DNA of 64,000 nucleotides. Source: an uncultured Microbacterium sp. Its GTDB lineage: Bacteria; Actinomycetota; Actinomycetes; Actinomycetales; Microbacteriaceae. Position 1 is the stretch's first letter. Every line of letters starts with the position of its first letter. Shown piece by piece: positions 33,713 through 42,441 of this stretch. The stretch spans positions 558,001 to 622,000 of the forward strand of contig NZ_FLQR01000001.1 of the NCBI RefSeq assembly GCF_900078385.1, read 5' to 3'. The translations under genes were made by a program, and so were the position numbers. The notes under the pieces were generated by a model that saw only the letters and a list, made by a program, of their open reading frames with translations, did not search any database and was not told the DNA's origin.

Positions 33713-34899
33713 CGGTCCCGGAGGTGTCGGCCGCGGCGGCGCGCGAGGCGCTGCGGGGGAGTCCCGGCGCGCGCGGCACCGATCACGATGACGACGCCGT
33801 GCGCGACCGGTACGCACGCGGGCTCTGGTCGGCGCTCACCGAGCCGGGCGACGGTGTCGCCGGGGCTCTGCGGGACCGCTGGGGCGCCGTCGGAGCCCTC
33901 GCCATCGCGCTCTCGCCGGACGGGGGAGAGGAGCGGGCCGCCGAAGCCGGCATCGCCCCCGATGCCCTGCAGAAGGCGCGCGACCGGTGGCGGCCCCGGG
34001 CCGGTGACCTCGGGGAGGCCTTCGACGCGGCGCGGCGCGCCGGGGCGGCTCTGCTCACGCCCGCCGACCCGCAGTGGCCGGCGGGGTTGGATGATCTCGG
34101 ACCCCACGCGCCGGTCGGGCTGTGGACCCTCGGCGCACCCGACCGCCCGCTCACCCAAGGATCGGCCGTCGCGCTCGTGGGGGCGCGCGCGGCGACGGCG
34201 TACGGCGAACATGTCGCCATGGAGCTCGCCGCCGAGCTCGCCGCGACGGGGACGACGGTCGTGTCGGGGGCGGCGTACGGGGTGGATGGCTGCGCGCATC
34301 GCGCCGCCCTGCGCGTGGAGGGGATGACGCTCGCGCTCCTCGCCGGCGGCGTCGACCGTCCCTACCCGGCCGGGCACAGCGAGATGCTCGACCGGATCGC
34401 CCGGACGGGCGTCGTCGCATCCGAGGTCCCGTGCGGCTCCACGCCGACGAAGTGGCGGTTCCTCGCACGGAACAGACTCATCGCCGCCGCCGCTGACGCG
34501 ACGGTGGTCGTGGAGGCGGGGTGGCGGAGCGGCTCGCTCAACACCGCGCACCATGCCGCCGCGCTCGGTCGTCCACTGGGTGCGGTGCCCGGCCCGATCA
34601 CGAGTGCGGCGTCGGCGGGCTGTCACCGGCTGCTGCGCGAGGCCGACGCGCTCTGCATCACGAACGCCGATGACGTGCGCGAGCTGCTGGGCCTGCCCGT
34701 CGCGGCGGCGACCGACGGCGGCGGCCGCACCGACGAGCGAACCCGGGTGCTCGACGCCCTGAGCGTCCGCGCCCCGCGCGCCGGCGAGGAGGTCGCACGG
34801 CGCGCGGGCCTCTCGGCCGGCGACGCCGCCGCGCTGCTGGGTCTCCTCGAGCTGGAGGGGAGGGCAGCGCGCGGGATCGACGGGTGGCGGCGGTGCTGA
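33709..34899 (+). CDS. dprA: DNA-processing protein DprA
   Basis: Loads RecA on single-stranded DNA. The Rossmann-like DprA core includes VALVGARAATAYGEHVA, VVSGAAYGVDGCAHRAAL, LAGGVDRPYPAGH, RFLARNRLIAA and AGWRSGSLNTAHHAAALGRP. A C-terminal winged-helix segment (about 335-396) follows a Gly/Asp-rich linker. Length 396 aa is normal. It starts at ATG 33709, overlapping yifB by 4 bp. DprA is also common in bacteria not known to be transformable. Confidence 0.93.
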   Translation: MTVPEVSAAAAREALRGSPGARGTDHDDDAVRDRYARGLWSALTEPGDGVAGALRDRWGAVGALAIALSPDGGEERAAEAGIAPDALQKARDRWRPRAGDLGEAFDAARRAGAALLTPADPQWPAGLDDLGPHAPVGLWTLGAPDRPLTQGSAVALVGARAATAYGEHVAMELAAELAATGTTVVSGAAYGVDGCAHRAALRVEGMTLALLAGGVDRPYPAGHSEMLDRIARTGVVASEVPCGSTPTKWRFLARNRLIAAAADATVVVEAGWRSGSLNTAHHAAALGRPLGAVPGPITSAASAGCHRLLREADALCITNADDVRELLGLPVAAATDGGGRTDERTRVLDALSVRAPRAGEEVARRAGLSAGDAAALLGLLELEGRAARGIDGWRRC

Positions 34900-34941
34900 G
34901 CGGCCCCGGAGGGTCGCGGCCCGCGCGCCGGGAGGGCGGGG

Positions 34942-34947
34942 CATGCT
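34942..34947 (+). promoter_or_regulatory. possible -10 box CATGCT for xerC
   Basis: CATGCT ends 6 nt before ATG 34954. It deviates at the first base but keeps the spacing seen at the other leaderless-type starts. Confidence 0.4.
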
Positions 34948-34953
34948 GGAGCC

Positions 34954-35862
34954 ATGCGCATCTCCGACGCCATCCGGGCCTACGCCGCCCATCTGGCGGA
35001 CGTGCGGCGCCTCTCGCCCGCGACGGTGCGCGCCTACCGCGCAGACCTGACCGATCTCGCCCGATCCTGCGGTGACCTCGACGTCGCCGACGTCGACCTG
35101 GAGACCCTCCGCGAGTGGCTGTGGACGGCGACCAAGCGCGGCGACGCCCGCGCGACGATCGCCCGCCGCACGGCGTCGGCCCGAGGATTCTTCGACTGGT
35201 CCGTCGAATCCGGGCTGCGCGATGCCGACCCGAGTCTGCGTCTCGTCGCACCCAAGCGCGGGCGCACCCTCCCGCACATCGCGACCGCGGGCGCCATGTC
35301 GACGCTGCTCGACGAGGCGGGCACCGCCGCGGATGAGGGCGACCCCCTCGCACTGCGGGACGCCGCGATCCTGGAGCTGCTCTACGGTGCGGCGCTCCGC
35401 GTGTCGGAGCTGTGCGGCCTCGACCCCGACGCCGTCGATCACGACCGCCGGACGGTCCGCGTCCTCGGCAAGGGCTCGAAGGAGCGCATCGTCCCGTTCG
35501 GAGCGCCCGCCGGACGCGCCCTCGACGCGTACCTCGTCCGCGGTCGGCCGACGCTGCTGGCGCGCGGCGCCGGAGCCGTCCCCCACCCGGCGCTCTTCCT
35601 CGGTGCCCGCGGTGGGCGGATCGGCCCGCGCGCCGTGTACGACATCGTCGCCCGGACGGTCGGGCCGGCCGTCGGCGCGGGTGCGGTGGGCCCGCACGCT
35701 CTGCGTCACTCCGCGGCGACCCACCTCATCGACGGCGGAGCCGATCTCCGTGCCGTGCAGGAGCTGCTCGGCCACGCGAGCCTCGGGACGACGCAGATCT
35801 ACACGCACGTCTCGGCCGAGAAGCTCACCGCCTCCTACCGTCTCGCCCACCCGCGCGCGTAG
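34954..35862 (+). CDS. xerC: tyrosine recombinase XerC
   Basis: Site-specific recombinase resolving chromosome dimers at dif with XerD. The N-terminal SAM-like core-binding domain covers about 1-95. The catalytic residues are Arg149, Lys173, His248, Arg251, His274 and the nucleophile Tyr283. Length 302 aa is normal. It lies downstream of dprA with its own putative -10. The XerC rather than XerD assignment rests on this neighbourhood. No integrase-type att site is seen nearby. Confidence 0.9.
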   Translation: MRISDAIRAYAAHLADVRRLSPATVRAYRADLTDLARSCGDLDVADVDLETLREWLWTATKRGDARATIARRTASARGFFDWSVESGLRDADPSLRLVAPKRGRTLPHIATAGAMSTLLDEAGTAADEGDPLALRDAAILELLYGAALRVSELCGLDPDAVDHDRRTVRVLGKGSKERIVPFGAPAGRALDAYLVRGRPTLLARGAGAVPHPALFLGARGGRIGPRAVYDIVARTVGPAVGAGAVGPHALRHSAATHLIDGGADLRAVQELLGHASLGTTQIYTHVSAEKLTASYRLAHPRA

Positions 35863-35874
35863 CCGCGGGTCTCC

Positions 35875-36414
35875 TCAGCAGCACGGGAGCAGGATCGCCC
35901 GCGGGAGGTGACCGAGCAGGAGCAGCGGGTTGATGTACGCGCCGTGCTCCCGCACCCCGAAGTGCAGCGTTCCGTGGACGCTGTGCCCGCCGAGCGAGAG
36001 CGAGCCGACCGGGTCGCCCGCCGCGACACGCGTCCCCGGCACCGGCATCGCTCCGACGGGCTCGAGCGTCGTGACGAGACCTGCGCCGTGGTCGATCGTG
36101 ACGACTCCGCGTCCGGCGACCGGGCCGGCGAAGGCCACGACCCCCGCGGCAGGGGAGCGGACGACCTCATCGCCGACCGGCTGCAGGTCGATCCCGCGAT
36201 GCCCGGGCCCGTACTGGTGCGCCGGAGCGGAGAACGGCCGCGCGATGCGGAAGGAGTCCAGCGGCCAGCGCCAGCCGCTCAGTGCCGCACGGTCGACCGC
36301 GTCGACGGTCTGCGGCACTCCGTCCGCCGCGCCGCGCGCAGGCGGGACCGTGCCGGCTGCGAGGGTCATCACGGCCGCCAGCCCGGCCGCCACCCAGCGT
36401 CCCGAGAGCATCAT
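35875..36414 (-). CDS. secreted M23 (LytM-like) peptidase family protein
   Basis: 179-aa secreted protein. A signal peptide (about 1-30, hydrophobic core GLAAVMTLAAGTV, then ARGAA) precedes a compact LytM fold. His72 and Asp76 (HRGID) and His151 (TLHFG) match the metal ligands. The first His of the usual HxH pair is Thr149, so activity may be reduced or the protein may be a regulator. It ends in CC. It is divergent from rpsB, with GGAG upstream of ATG 36414. Confidence 0.85.
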   Translation of the reverse strand: MMLSGRWVAAGLAAVMTLAAGTVPPARGAADGVPQTVDAVDRAALSGWRWPLDSFRIARPFSAPAHQYGPGHRGIDLQPVGDEVVRSPAAGVVAFAGPVAGRGVVTIDHGAGLVTTLEPVGAMPVPGTRVAAGDPVGSLSLGGHSVHGTLHFGVREHGAYINPLLLLGHLPRAILLPCC

Positions 36415-36438
36415 GTCGGGAGCCTGCTCCGTCCATCC

Positions 36439-36444
36439 ATCCTG
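36439..36444 (-). promoter_or_regulatory. possible -10 box CAGGAT for the M23-like gene
   Basis: CAGGAT on the minus strand would start transcription near 36432 and give a leader of about 18 nt with GGAG. Its -35 position would fall inside the inverted repeat at 36460-36478. Confidence 0.35.
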
Positions 36445-36459
36445 ACAGCGGTCGATCGC

Positions 36460-36478
36460 CCGATCGGTGGACGATCGG
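36460..36478. promoter_or_regulatory. inverted repeat CCGATCG-n5-CGATCGG upstream of rpsB
   Basis: Perfect 7-bp arms with a 5-bp spacer lie in the 320-bp region between the divergent M23-like gene and rpsB. It resembles a protein-binding operator, and the regulator is unknown. A second, smaller hairpin (GCCCCG/CGGGGC, 36480-36497) follows directly. Confidence 0.45.
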
Positions 36479-36512
36479 GGCCCCGTCCCTGCGGGGCAGG
36501 AACCGGCGTGGC

Positions 36513-36521
36513 TGATACACT
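36513..36521 (+). promoter_or_regulatory. extended -10 (TGaTACACT) for rpsB
   Basis: TG, one base, then TACACT (36516-36521) makes an extended -10, which can compensate for the poor -35. Transcription would start near 36528. Confidence 0.6.
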
Positions 36522-36527
36522 GAAAGA

Positions 36528-36734
36528 CGCACCTCGCTTGTCGGGGTGACTCCGCGTGCCCACAGCGCCGGCGGCGATCCGCGAGGACCGCTGCAGCGTG
36601 GCATCCCACACCCCAGGTCTCACACCGCTCCGGCGGAAGAGTGGGTGTGCGCCGGGCACCAGGCCCGCCGACCTTCCGGTCCGGCGAGAACAACCGAAAC
36701 AGGGCGCCCCGCGCGCCGGAACAGGAGAACGGCC
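36528..36734 (+). promoter_or_regulatory. rpsB untranslated leader of about 200 nt
   Basis: No gene is visible in this stretch between the rpsB promoter and its ATG. A long leader before rpsB often carries the S2 feedback site, but I cannot assign a structure to a known family. AGGAGAA (36723-36729) is the ribosome site. Confidence 0.45.
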
Positions 36735-37739
36735 ATGGCCGTCGTCACCATTCGCCAGCTGCTCGACAGCGGCGTCCATTTCGGGCACCAGACCCGCCGG
36801 TGGAACCCGAAGGTCAAGCGCTTCATCCTCACGGAGCGCTCCGGCATTCACATCATCGACCTGCAGCAGTCGCTCGCCTACATCGACCAGGCGTACGAGT
36901 ACGTCAAGGAGACGGTCGCCCACGGCGGCACCATCCTCTTCGTCGGCACGAAGAAGCAGGCCCAGGAAGTCATCGCCGAGCAGGCGACCCGCGTCGGCCA
37001 GCCCTACGTCAACCAGCGCTGGCTCGGTGGCCTCCTCACCAACTTCGCCACGGTCAGCAAGCGCCTCGCCCGCATGAAGGAGCTCGAGGAGCTCGACTTC
37101 GAGAACCCCGCCGAGAGCGGCTTCACGAAGAAGGAGCTGCTGCTCAAGAAGCGCGAGCTGGACAAGCTGCACAAGTCGCTCGGCGGCATCCGCAACCTCC
37201 AGAAGACGCCGTCGGCCATGTGGGTCGTCGACGCCAAGCGCGAGCACCTCGCCATCGACGAGGCCAAGAAGCTCGGCATCCCCGTGATCGGCATCCTCGA
37301 CACGAACGCCGACCCGGACGAGTTCCAGTACCCGATCCCCGGCAACGACGACGCGATCCGCTCGGTGGGCCTGCTCACCCGCATCATCGCCGACGCCGCC
37401 GCCGAGGGTCTCATCCAGCGTCACCAGCCCACCGACGAGGCCGCCGACGCCGAGCCGCTGGCCGACTGGGAGCGCGAGCTCCTCGAGTCCGCTCCGGCCG
37501 ACGCCGCCGCGGAGGCTCCGGTCGCCGATGAGGTCGCCGCCGAGGCTCCTGCTGCCGACGAGGCTCCCGCCGAGGAAGCGCCCGCCGAGGACGCCGCCGC
37601 CGACGAGGCGCCCGCCGAGGAGGCTCCGGCCGAGGACGCCGCTGCCGACGAGGCGCCCGCCGAGGAGGCTCCGGCCGAGGACGCCGCGACCGAGGCTCCG
37701 GCCGAGGACGCCGCCGACGAGGCCCCCGCCGCCAAGTAA
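36735..37739 (+). CDS. rpsB: 30S ribosomal protein S2
   Basis: Small-subunit protein. The core (about 1-245) has [38 protein letters not shown] and the [21 protein letters not shown] block. The last ~70 residues are an Ala/Glu/Asp/Pro tail built from three 15-residue repeats, so the protein (334 aa) is longer than usual (~250-300). ATG 36735 has AGGAGAA upstream. tsf follows after a hairpin. Confidence 0.97.
   Translation: MAVVTIRQLLDSGVHFGHQTRRWNPKVKRFILTERSGIHIIDLQQSLAYIDQAYEYVKETVAHGGTILFVGTKKQAQEVIAEQATRVGQPYVNQRWLGGLLTNFATVSKRLARMKELEELDFENPAESGFTKKELLLKKRELDKLHKSLGGIRNLQKTPSAMWVVDAKREHLAIDEAKKLGIPVIGILDTNADPDEFQYPIPGNDDAIRSVGLLTRIIADAAAEGLIQRHQPTDEAADAEPLADWERELLESAPADAAAEAPVADEVAAEAPAADEAPAEEAPAEDAAADEAPAEEAPAEDAAADEAPAEEAPAEDAATEAPAEDAADEAPAAK
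37554..37688 (+). repeat. three tandem 45-bp repeats inside the rpsB 3' end
   Basis: Units at 37554-37598, 37599-37643 and 37644-37688 each encode [15 protein letters not shown] or a one-residue variant. By eye the second and third units differ at a single base. A partial fourth unit follows. The unit is a multiple of 3, so slippage changes tail length without a frameshift. Confidence 0.85.
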
Positions 37740-37745
37740 GTCGTC

Positions 37746-37776
37746 GCCCCGGCGGGCGCAATCCGCCCGCCGGGGC
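37746..37776 (+). terminator. hairpin between rpsB and tsf
   Basis: A perfect 13-bp GC stem (37746-37758 with 37764-37776) has a 5-base loop. With tsf starting 34 bp later, it may be a partial terminator or an mRNA processing/stability element that sets the S2 to EF-Ts ratio. Confidence 0.65.
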
Positions 37777-37809
37777 TCCCCACACCACAGAACCAAGGAG
37801 CCACCACCC

Positions 37810-38637
37810 ATGGCAAACTTCACCATCGCCGACATCAAGGCGCTGCGCGAGCAGCTCGGCACGGGCATGGTCGACACCAAGAAGGCGCTCGAGGAGGCCG
37901 ACGGCGACCTCGAGAAGGCCGTCGAGATCCTGCGCCTGAAGGGCGCGAAGGGCAACGCCAAGCGCGCCGACCGCTCCACGAGCGAAGGCCTCGTCGCCGC
38001 GGCCGAGACCGACGGCGCCGTCACCATGATCGAGCTCGCGTGCGAGACCGACTTCGTCGCCAAGAACGACCGCTTCATCGCCCTCGCCGACAAGGTGCTC
38101 GCCGCGGCTGCCGCTGCCGGCGCAGACTCGGCCGAGGCCGCCCTCGCCGCCGACGCGAACGGCCAGACCGTCGAGCAGCTCATCTCCGACGAGGCCGCCA
38201 TCATCGGCGAGAAGGTCGAGCTGCGGCGCGTCCGGACGCTCACCGGCGACGCCTTCCAGGTGTACCTGCACAAGACGAGCAAGGACCTCCCCCCGCAGGT
38301 CGGCGTCGTCGTCGCCTACTCGGGCGAGGATGCCGACACGGCTCGCTCCATCGCGCAGCACATCTCCTTCGCGAACCCCTCCTACCTGTCCCGCAACGAG
38401 GTCCCCGAGGCCGACGTGGACAAGGAGCGCGAGATCGTCACCGAGATCTCCCGCAACGAGGGCAAGCCCGAGGCCGCCCTGCCGAAGATCGTCGAGGGGC
38501 GCGTCAACGCGTTCTTCAAGCAGGTCGCCCTGCTCGATCAGGATTACGCGAAGGACAACAAGCTGTCCGTCGCCAAGGTCGCGCAGGACGCCGGCATCAC
38601 CGTCACCGGCTTCGCCCGCTTCAAGGTCGGCGCGTAG
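37810..38637 (+). CDS. tsf: translation elongation factor Ts
   Basis: Nucleotide-exchange factor for EF-Tu. The N-terminal UBA-like region has [21 protein letters not shown], and the core signature is [15 protein letters not shown]. Length 275 aa is normal. ATG 37810 has AAGGAG 10 nt upstream. It follows rpsB as in most bacteria and is closed by a strong terminator. Confidence 0.97.
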   Translation: MANFTIADIKALREQLGTGMVDTKKALEEADGDLEKAVEILRLKGAKGNAKRADRSTSEGLVAAAETDGAVTMIELACETDFVAKNDRFIALADKVLAAAAAAGADSAEAALAADANGQTVEQLISDEAAIIGEKVELRRVRTLTGDAFQVYLHKTSKDLPPQVGVVVAYSGEDADTARSIAQHISFANPSYLSRNEVPEADVDKEREIVTEISRNEGKPEAALPKIVEGRVNAFFKQVALLDQDYAKDNKLSVAKVAQDAGITVTGFARFKVGA

Positions 38638-38641
38638 TCAT

Positions 38642-38677
38642 GGAAAGGGCCCGCATCCTCGGATGCGGGCCCTTTCC
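38642..38677 (+). terminator. terminator after tsf
   Basis: A 17-bp inverted repeat (38642-38658 with 38661-38677) begins 4 bp after the tsf stop. The stem carries GGAAAGGG on the left and CCCTTTCC on the right. This is the strongest hairpin in the window. Confidence 0.85.
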
Positions 38678-38693
38678 CGTGCCCGCCATTCGA

Positions 38694-38699
38694 TAGTCT
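38694..38699 (+). promoter_or_regulatory. -10 box TAGTCT for pyrH
   Basis: TAGTCT would start transcription near 38706, giving a leader of about 20 nt with GAGAGGA. Lying just after the tsf terminator, it makes pyrH an independent unit. Confidence 0.55.
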
Positions 38700-38725
38700 G
38701 CACACGCGACGAGAGGACCCACCCC

Positions 38726-39445
38726 GTGATCGATGAGAACACCGGACGCCGACGCGTCCTCCTGAAACTGTCCGGCGAGGCGTTCGGGGGTGGCCAGCTC
38801 GGAGTGAACCCGGACGTGGTCGGTCAGATCGCGCGCGAGATCGCGGCGGCCGTTGACCGCGTGGAGATCTCCATCGTCGTCGGCGGCGGCAACTTCTTCC
38901 GCGGCGCCGAGCTCAGCCAGCGCGGCATGGACCGCGGGCGCGCCGACTACATGGGCATGCTCGGCACCGTCATGAACGCGCTCGCCCTGCAGGACTTCCT
39001 CGAGCAGGCCGGTGCCGCCACGCGCGTGCAGTCCGCCATCGCGATGACCCAGGTCGCCGAGCCGTACATCCCGCGTCGTGCCGAACGGCACATGGAGAAG
39101 GGCCGCGTCGTCATCTTCGGCGCCGGTGCCGGCCTGCCCTACTTCTCGACCGACACCGTCGCCGCCCAGCGCGCACTCGAGATCGGCGCCGATGAGGTCC
39201 TCGTCGCCAAGAACGGCGTCGACGGGGTCTACACGGCCGATCCGAAGACGGATGCCACCGCCAGCCGCATCGACGAGATCACCTACCGCGACGCGCTGCA
39301 GCGGGGACTCAAGGTCGTCGACTCGACGGCGTTCAGCCTCTGCATGGACAACGGCATCGACATGCGCGTGTTCGGGATGGAGCCGGCCGGCAACGTCACC
39401 CGCGCGCTGCTCGGCGAGCGGATCGGCACGCTCGTCACCGTCTGA
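38726..39445 (+). CDS. pyrH: uridylate kinase
   Basis: Phosphorylates UMP to UDP; an amino-acid-kinase-fold hexamer. Key segments are [46 protein letters not shown] and [19 protein letters not shown]. Length 239 aa is normal. GTG 38726 follows GAGAGGA by 8 nt. It sits between tsf and frr as usual. Confidence 0.97.
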   Translation: MIDENTGRRRVLLKLSGEAFGGGQLGVNPDVVGQIAREIAAAVDRVEISIVVGGGNFFRGAELSQRGMDRGRADYMGMLGTVMNALALQDFLEQAGAATRVQSAIAMTQVAEPYIPRRAERHMEKGRVVIFGAGAGLPYFSTDTVAAQRALEIGADEVLVAKNGVDGVYTADPKTDATASRIDEITYRDALQRGLKVVDSTAFSLCMDNGIDMRVFGMEPAGNVTRALLGERIGTLVTV

Positions 39446-39464
39446 GCCGAAGGGCCCGCCGCAC

Positions 39465-39470
39465 TAGACT
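39465..39470 (+). promoter_or_regulatory. -10 box TAGACT for frr-cdsA-DivIVA-like
   Basis: TAGACT would start transcription near 39477, leaving a leader of about 24 nt with GGAG before the frr start. This is not a leaderless case. Confidence 0.5.
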
Positions 39471-39500
39471 CGACCTGACGTACCGACGAATGGAGTGACC

Positions 39501-40055
39501 GTGATCGCCGACATCCTGGCCGACACGACCGCGCGCATGGACCGTGCCGTGGAGGCGGCGAAGGAGGACTTCGCCACCGTCCGCACGGGCCGCGCCAACC
39601 CGCAGATGTTCCAGAAGATCCTCGTGGACTACTACGGCTCGCCCACCCCGCTCGCGCAGCTCGCCTCGCTGAACAACCCCGAGGCCCGCACGATCATCGT
39701 GACGCCGTACGACAAGTCCGCGCTCAAGGCGATCGAGCAGGCCATCCGCGACACGCCGAACCTCGGTGCGAACCCGACGAACGACGGCAACCTCGTCCGC
39801 GTCACGCTCCCCGAGCTCACACAGGAGCGCCGCAAGGAGTACGTCAAGCTCGTCCGGTCCAAGGGCGAGGACGCGAAGGTGCACCTGCGCGGCATCCGCC
39901 GCAAGAGCAAGGACGACCTCGACGCGCTCAAGAGCGACGTCGGCGAGGACGACCTCGTCCGCGCGGAGAAGGAGCTCGACGCGCTCACGCGCGCCCGCGT
40001 CGACGCCATCGACGACGCTCTCAAGCGCAAAGAAGCCGAACTCCTCGAGGTCTGA
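39501..40055 (+). CDS. frr: ribosome recycling factor
   Basis: Splits post-termination ribosomes with EF-G. It has the conserved [32 protein letters not shown] and the C-terminal helical segment [24 protein letters not shown] 39501 gives 184 aa, the usual length; an in-frame GTG at 39495 would add two residues. GGAG lies 5 nt upstream. cdsA follows after 6 bp. Confidence 0.97.
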   Translation: MIADILADTTARMDRAVEAAKEDFATVRTGRANPQMFQKILVDYYGSPTPLAQLASLNNPEARTIIVTPYDKSALKAIEQAIRDTPNLGANPTNDGNLVRVTLPELTQERRKEYVKLVRSKGEDAKVHLRGIRRKSKDDLDALKSDVGEDDLVRAEKELDALTRARVDAIDDALKRKEAELLEV

Positions 40056-40061
40056 GCTCCC

Positions 40062-41078
40062 ATGACCGAGCCCTCCGGCGACCCGGCGCCGGACGAACGG
40101 ATGCCGACGACGCGAGCCGCGCGTCGCGCCGTGGATCCGGCATCCTTCCAGCAGCATGTCCGCGCCGCGCGGTCGGAGTTCGAGCTGCAGATCGAGAAGG
40201 CGCGGACCGACTTCGAGCACGCCAACGAGCGGATCAACGAGCGGACCGGCCGCAATCTGCTTCTCGCGACCCTCATCGGCGTCGCGATCGGCGCCGCCGT
40301 CCTCGGCGCGCTGCTGTTCGTGAAGTGGATCTTCCTCTTCTTCGCGATCCCGGTGTGCCTCCTCGGCCTGTTCGAGTTCACCCGCGCCCTGCAGGCCGCC
40401 GGCAGGCGCGTCGACCTCGTCGTGCAGCTGCTGGCCGGCACCGTCATCCTGCTGGCCGGCTTCTTCGTCGGCCACTGGACCCACTGGGTCATCACCTTCA
40501 CCGCCGTCGCGGTGGCCGTCGTCTGGCGCCTCATGGCCCAGATGGCGGCGCGTGACGGCCGCCGTTACGGCCAGGTCGTCTCGGACGCGCTCGTGGCGGG
40601 CTTCCTGCCGCTCTACGTGCCGTTCCTCGGGAGCCTGTGCCTCGTCCTGCTGCGACAGGAGCAGGGCGAGCTGTGGGTCCTCACGATGATCGCGACGGTC
40701 GTGGCCGCCGATACCGGCGCGTACGCGAGCGGGCTGGCCTTCGGCAGGCATCCGATGGCGCCGCTCATCAGCCCCAAGAAGACGTGGGAGGGCTTTGCGG
40801 GAGCGGCCCTCGCCGCCGTCGTCGCCGCGGTGCTGATGGGGATGTTCCTCCTGCAGGTCCCGTTCTGGGTCGGGATCGTCTTCGGCATCGTCGTCCTGGG
40901 CTCCGCGACCGTCGGAGACCTCGGCGAGTCGATGATCAAGCGCGACCTCGGCATCAAGGACATGAGCTCCTGGCTGCCCGGGCACGGGGGAGTCCTCGAC
41001 CGGCTCGACTCGATCCTGCCGTCGACGATCACGGCGCTCGCGATGTACTTCCTCTTCTTCCCGCTGGTGGGCGCATGA
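40062..41078 (+). CDS. cdsA: phosphatidate cytidylyltransferase
   Basis: Membrane enzyme making CDP-diacylglycerol. A polar N-terminal region of about 65 residues precedes 7-8 hydrophobic segments. The family signature near the C-terminus is LGESMIKRDLGIKDMSSWLP followed by GHGGVLDRLDSILPS. Length 338 aa is typical of actinobacteria. ATG 40062 is 6 bp after frr, and the stop overlaps the next start (ATGA). Confidence 0.94.
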   Translation: MTEPSGDPAPDERMPTTRAARRAVDPASFQQHVRAARSEFELQIEKARTDFEHANERINERTGRNLLLATLIGVAIGAAVLGALLFVKWIFLFFAIPVCLLGLFEFTRALQAAGRRVDLVVQLLAGTVILLAGFFVGHWTHWVITFTAVAVAVVWRLMAQMAARDGRRYGQVVSDALVAGFLPLYVPFLGSLCLVLLRQEQGELWVLTMIATVVAADTGAYASGLAFGRHPMAPLISPKKTWEGFAGAALAAVVAAVLMGMFLLQVPFWVGIVFGIVVLGSATVGDLGESMIKRDLGIKDMSSWLPGHGGVLDRLDSILPSTITALAMYFLFFPLVGA

Positions 41079-41650
41079 CCGGCGAGCCCTCGACGGAGAC
41101 GACCGCGTCGACCCCCTTCCCGCTCGCGACCGGCCGGTTCAAGGGCTATGACATCGCCGCGGTCGACGAGTTCCTCGCCGCCGCGCGCGCCGCGTTCGAG
41201 GACGGGGACGACGCGCACATCGGGTCTGCCGACATCCGCCAGGTGGGCTTCCCTCTCGTCGCGCACGGCTATCAGATCGCCGCGGTGGATGCGGCGCTCG
41301 GACGCCTGGAAGACGCGTTCGCCGCCCGGGAGCGCGAGCACGCGCTCTCGCGGGCCGGTGCGCGCGGGTGGGTGGGCCGCTCCCGCCGCCTCGGACAGGA
41401 GATCCTCGACCGTCTCACTCGTCCGCGCGGTCACCGCTTCGAGCGTGTGGGGCTGATGGCCTACGGCTACCGCATCGACGAGGTCGACGTCGTGGCCGAC
41501 AAGATCGCCGGCTATCTCGAATCGGGCGAGCACGTCACGGTCGACCAGGTGCGCAGCGTGGCCTTCCGCATGCAGCGTCGCGGCTACCGCGAAGACCAGG
41601 TCGACGCCGTCCTGGACGCCGTCGTCGAGGTCATGCTGGCCGTCGGCTGA
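41075..41650 (+). CDS. DivIVA-domain-like repeat protein
   Basis: 191-aa protein built from four short modules of the type GYxxxxVDxxL: GYDIAAVDEFL (about 24), GYQIAAVDAAL (about 65), GYRIDEVDVVA (about 130) and GYREDQVDAVL (about 170). This is the N-terminal DivIVA membrane-targeting motif, here repeated as two pairs and without a long coiled coil. Coupling to cdsA (ATGA) suggests a role near the membrane or at sites of growth. The exact function is unknown. Confidence 0.78.
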   Translation: MTGEPSTETTASTPFPLATGRFKGYDIAAVDEFLAAARAAFEDGDDAHIGSADIRQVGFPLVAHGYQIAAVDAALGRLEDAFAAREREHALSRAGARGWVGRSRRLGQEILDRLTRPRGHRFERVGLMAYGYRIDEVDVVADKIAGYLESGEHVTVDQVRSVAFRMQRRGYREDQVDAVLDAVVEVMLAVG

Positions 41651-41693
41651 CACCCTCGGCCACCCCCGGATGACACGACTCGCGGCCAGCCGG

Positions 41694-41699
41694 TAGACT
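41694..41699 (+). promoter_or_regulatory. -10 box TAGACT for the transglycosylase-like gene
   Basis: TAGACT ends 9 nt before GTG 41709, with no Shine-Dalgarno in between. Confidence 0.5.
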
Positions 41700-41708
41700 C
41701 GCGGCACT

Positions 41709-42437
41709 GTGACTTCCGAAGGCGAGCTGATCCCCGCGTCACCCCGAGAGGTGGCGGCGTCGGCGAGCCCCGTCGCCCGCACCGCGCCCGCACGCGCCCG
41801 ATGGTCACGCCGGCGGGGCGTGCTGGCCGTGTTCGCGGCCCTCGCGGTCGCTGGATTCGTCGCGGCGTACATCGGTCCGATCGGCGCGACGGTGTCGCAG
41901 GCGGAGGCCAGCGAGCTGGATCCCGTGTCGCTGTATGCGAGCTCCATCGAAGACGCGCAGGCGTACGTCGCCGACGCCGCGACGGGCGCGACGCTCGACC
42001 GGGCCGGCGTGACCTACACGGTCTACGTCAAGCCGAAGCCGAAGCCGACGCCCACGCCGACGCCCACGGCGGAGGCGGAGACGCGCAGCGGGTCGTCGGC
42101 ATCGACCTGGTCCCCGCCGTTCGTCTCGCCGGATCCCGGCAGCGCACAGGCGATCGCGTACGAGATGGTCACCGCGCGGGGCTGGGGCGACGACCAGTTC
42201 GCGTGTCTCGTCGCGCTGTGGAAGAAGGAATCCGGCTGGCGGGTGAACGCCTACAACGCCTCCAGCGGCGCGTACGGCATCCCGCAGGCGCTCCCCGGCA
42301 CGAAGATGGCATCCGCCGGAGCGGACTGGGAGACCAACCCCGCGACGCAGATCTCGTGGGGCCTCGGCTACATCAAGGGCCGGTACGGCACTCCCTGCGG
42401 CGCGTGGGACCACTCGCAGAGCGTGGGCTGGTACTGA
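41709..42437 (+). CDS. secreted or membrane-anchored lytic transglycosylase-like protein
   Basis: 242-aa protein. A basic cytoplasmic stretch (RARWSRRR) precedes a hydrophobic segment at about 36-58, then a spacer, a linker of Lys-Pro and Thr-Pro repeats (about 112-122), and a C-terminal lysozyme-fold domain. Glu174 in KKESGW is the likely catalytic acid, followed by SSGAYGIPQALPG. It probably cuts or remodels peptidoglycan. A resuscitation-factor-like role is possible. GTG start near TAGACT. Confidence 0.82.
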   Translation: MTSEGELIPASPREVAASASPVARTAPARARWSRRRGVLAVFAALAVAGFVAAYIGPIGATVSQAEASELDPVSLYASSIEDAQAYVADAATGATLDRAGVTYTVYVKPKPKPTPTPTPTAEAETRSGSSASTWSPPFVSPDPGSAQAIAYEMVTARGWGDDQFACLVALWKKESGWRVNAYNASSGAYGIPQALPGTKMASAGADWETNPATQISWGLGYIKGRYGTPCGAWDHSQSVGWY

Positions 42438-42441
42438 GCGC

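Noticed and set aside
30673..34899. A dedicated natural-competence operon
   Set aside because: YraN, YifB and DprA occur together in many non-transformable bacteria, and no DNA-uptake genes (comEA, comEC, pilus) are in the window.
34954..35862. Phage or integrative-element integrase
   Set aside because: Sequence, length and the dprA neighbourhood fit chromosomal XerC. There are no att repeats, tRNA or phage genes nearby.
36528..36734. A tRNA or other structural RNA in the rpsB leader
   Set aside because: No cloverleaf or TPsiC-like box could be recognised. It is left as an untranslated leader.
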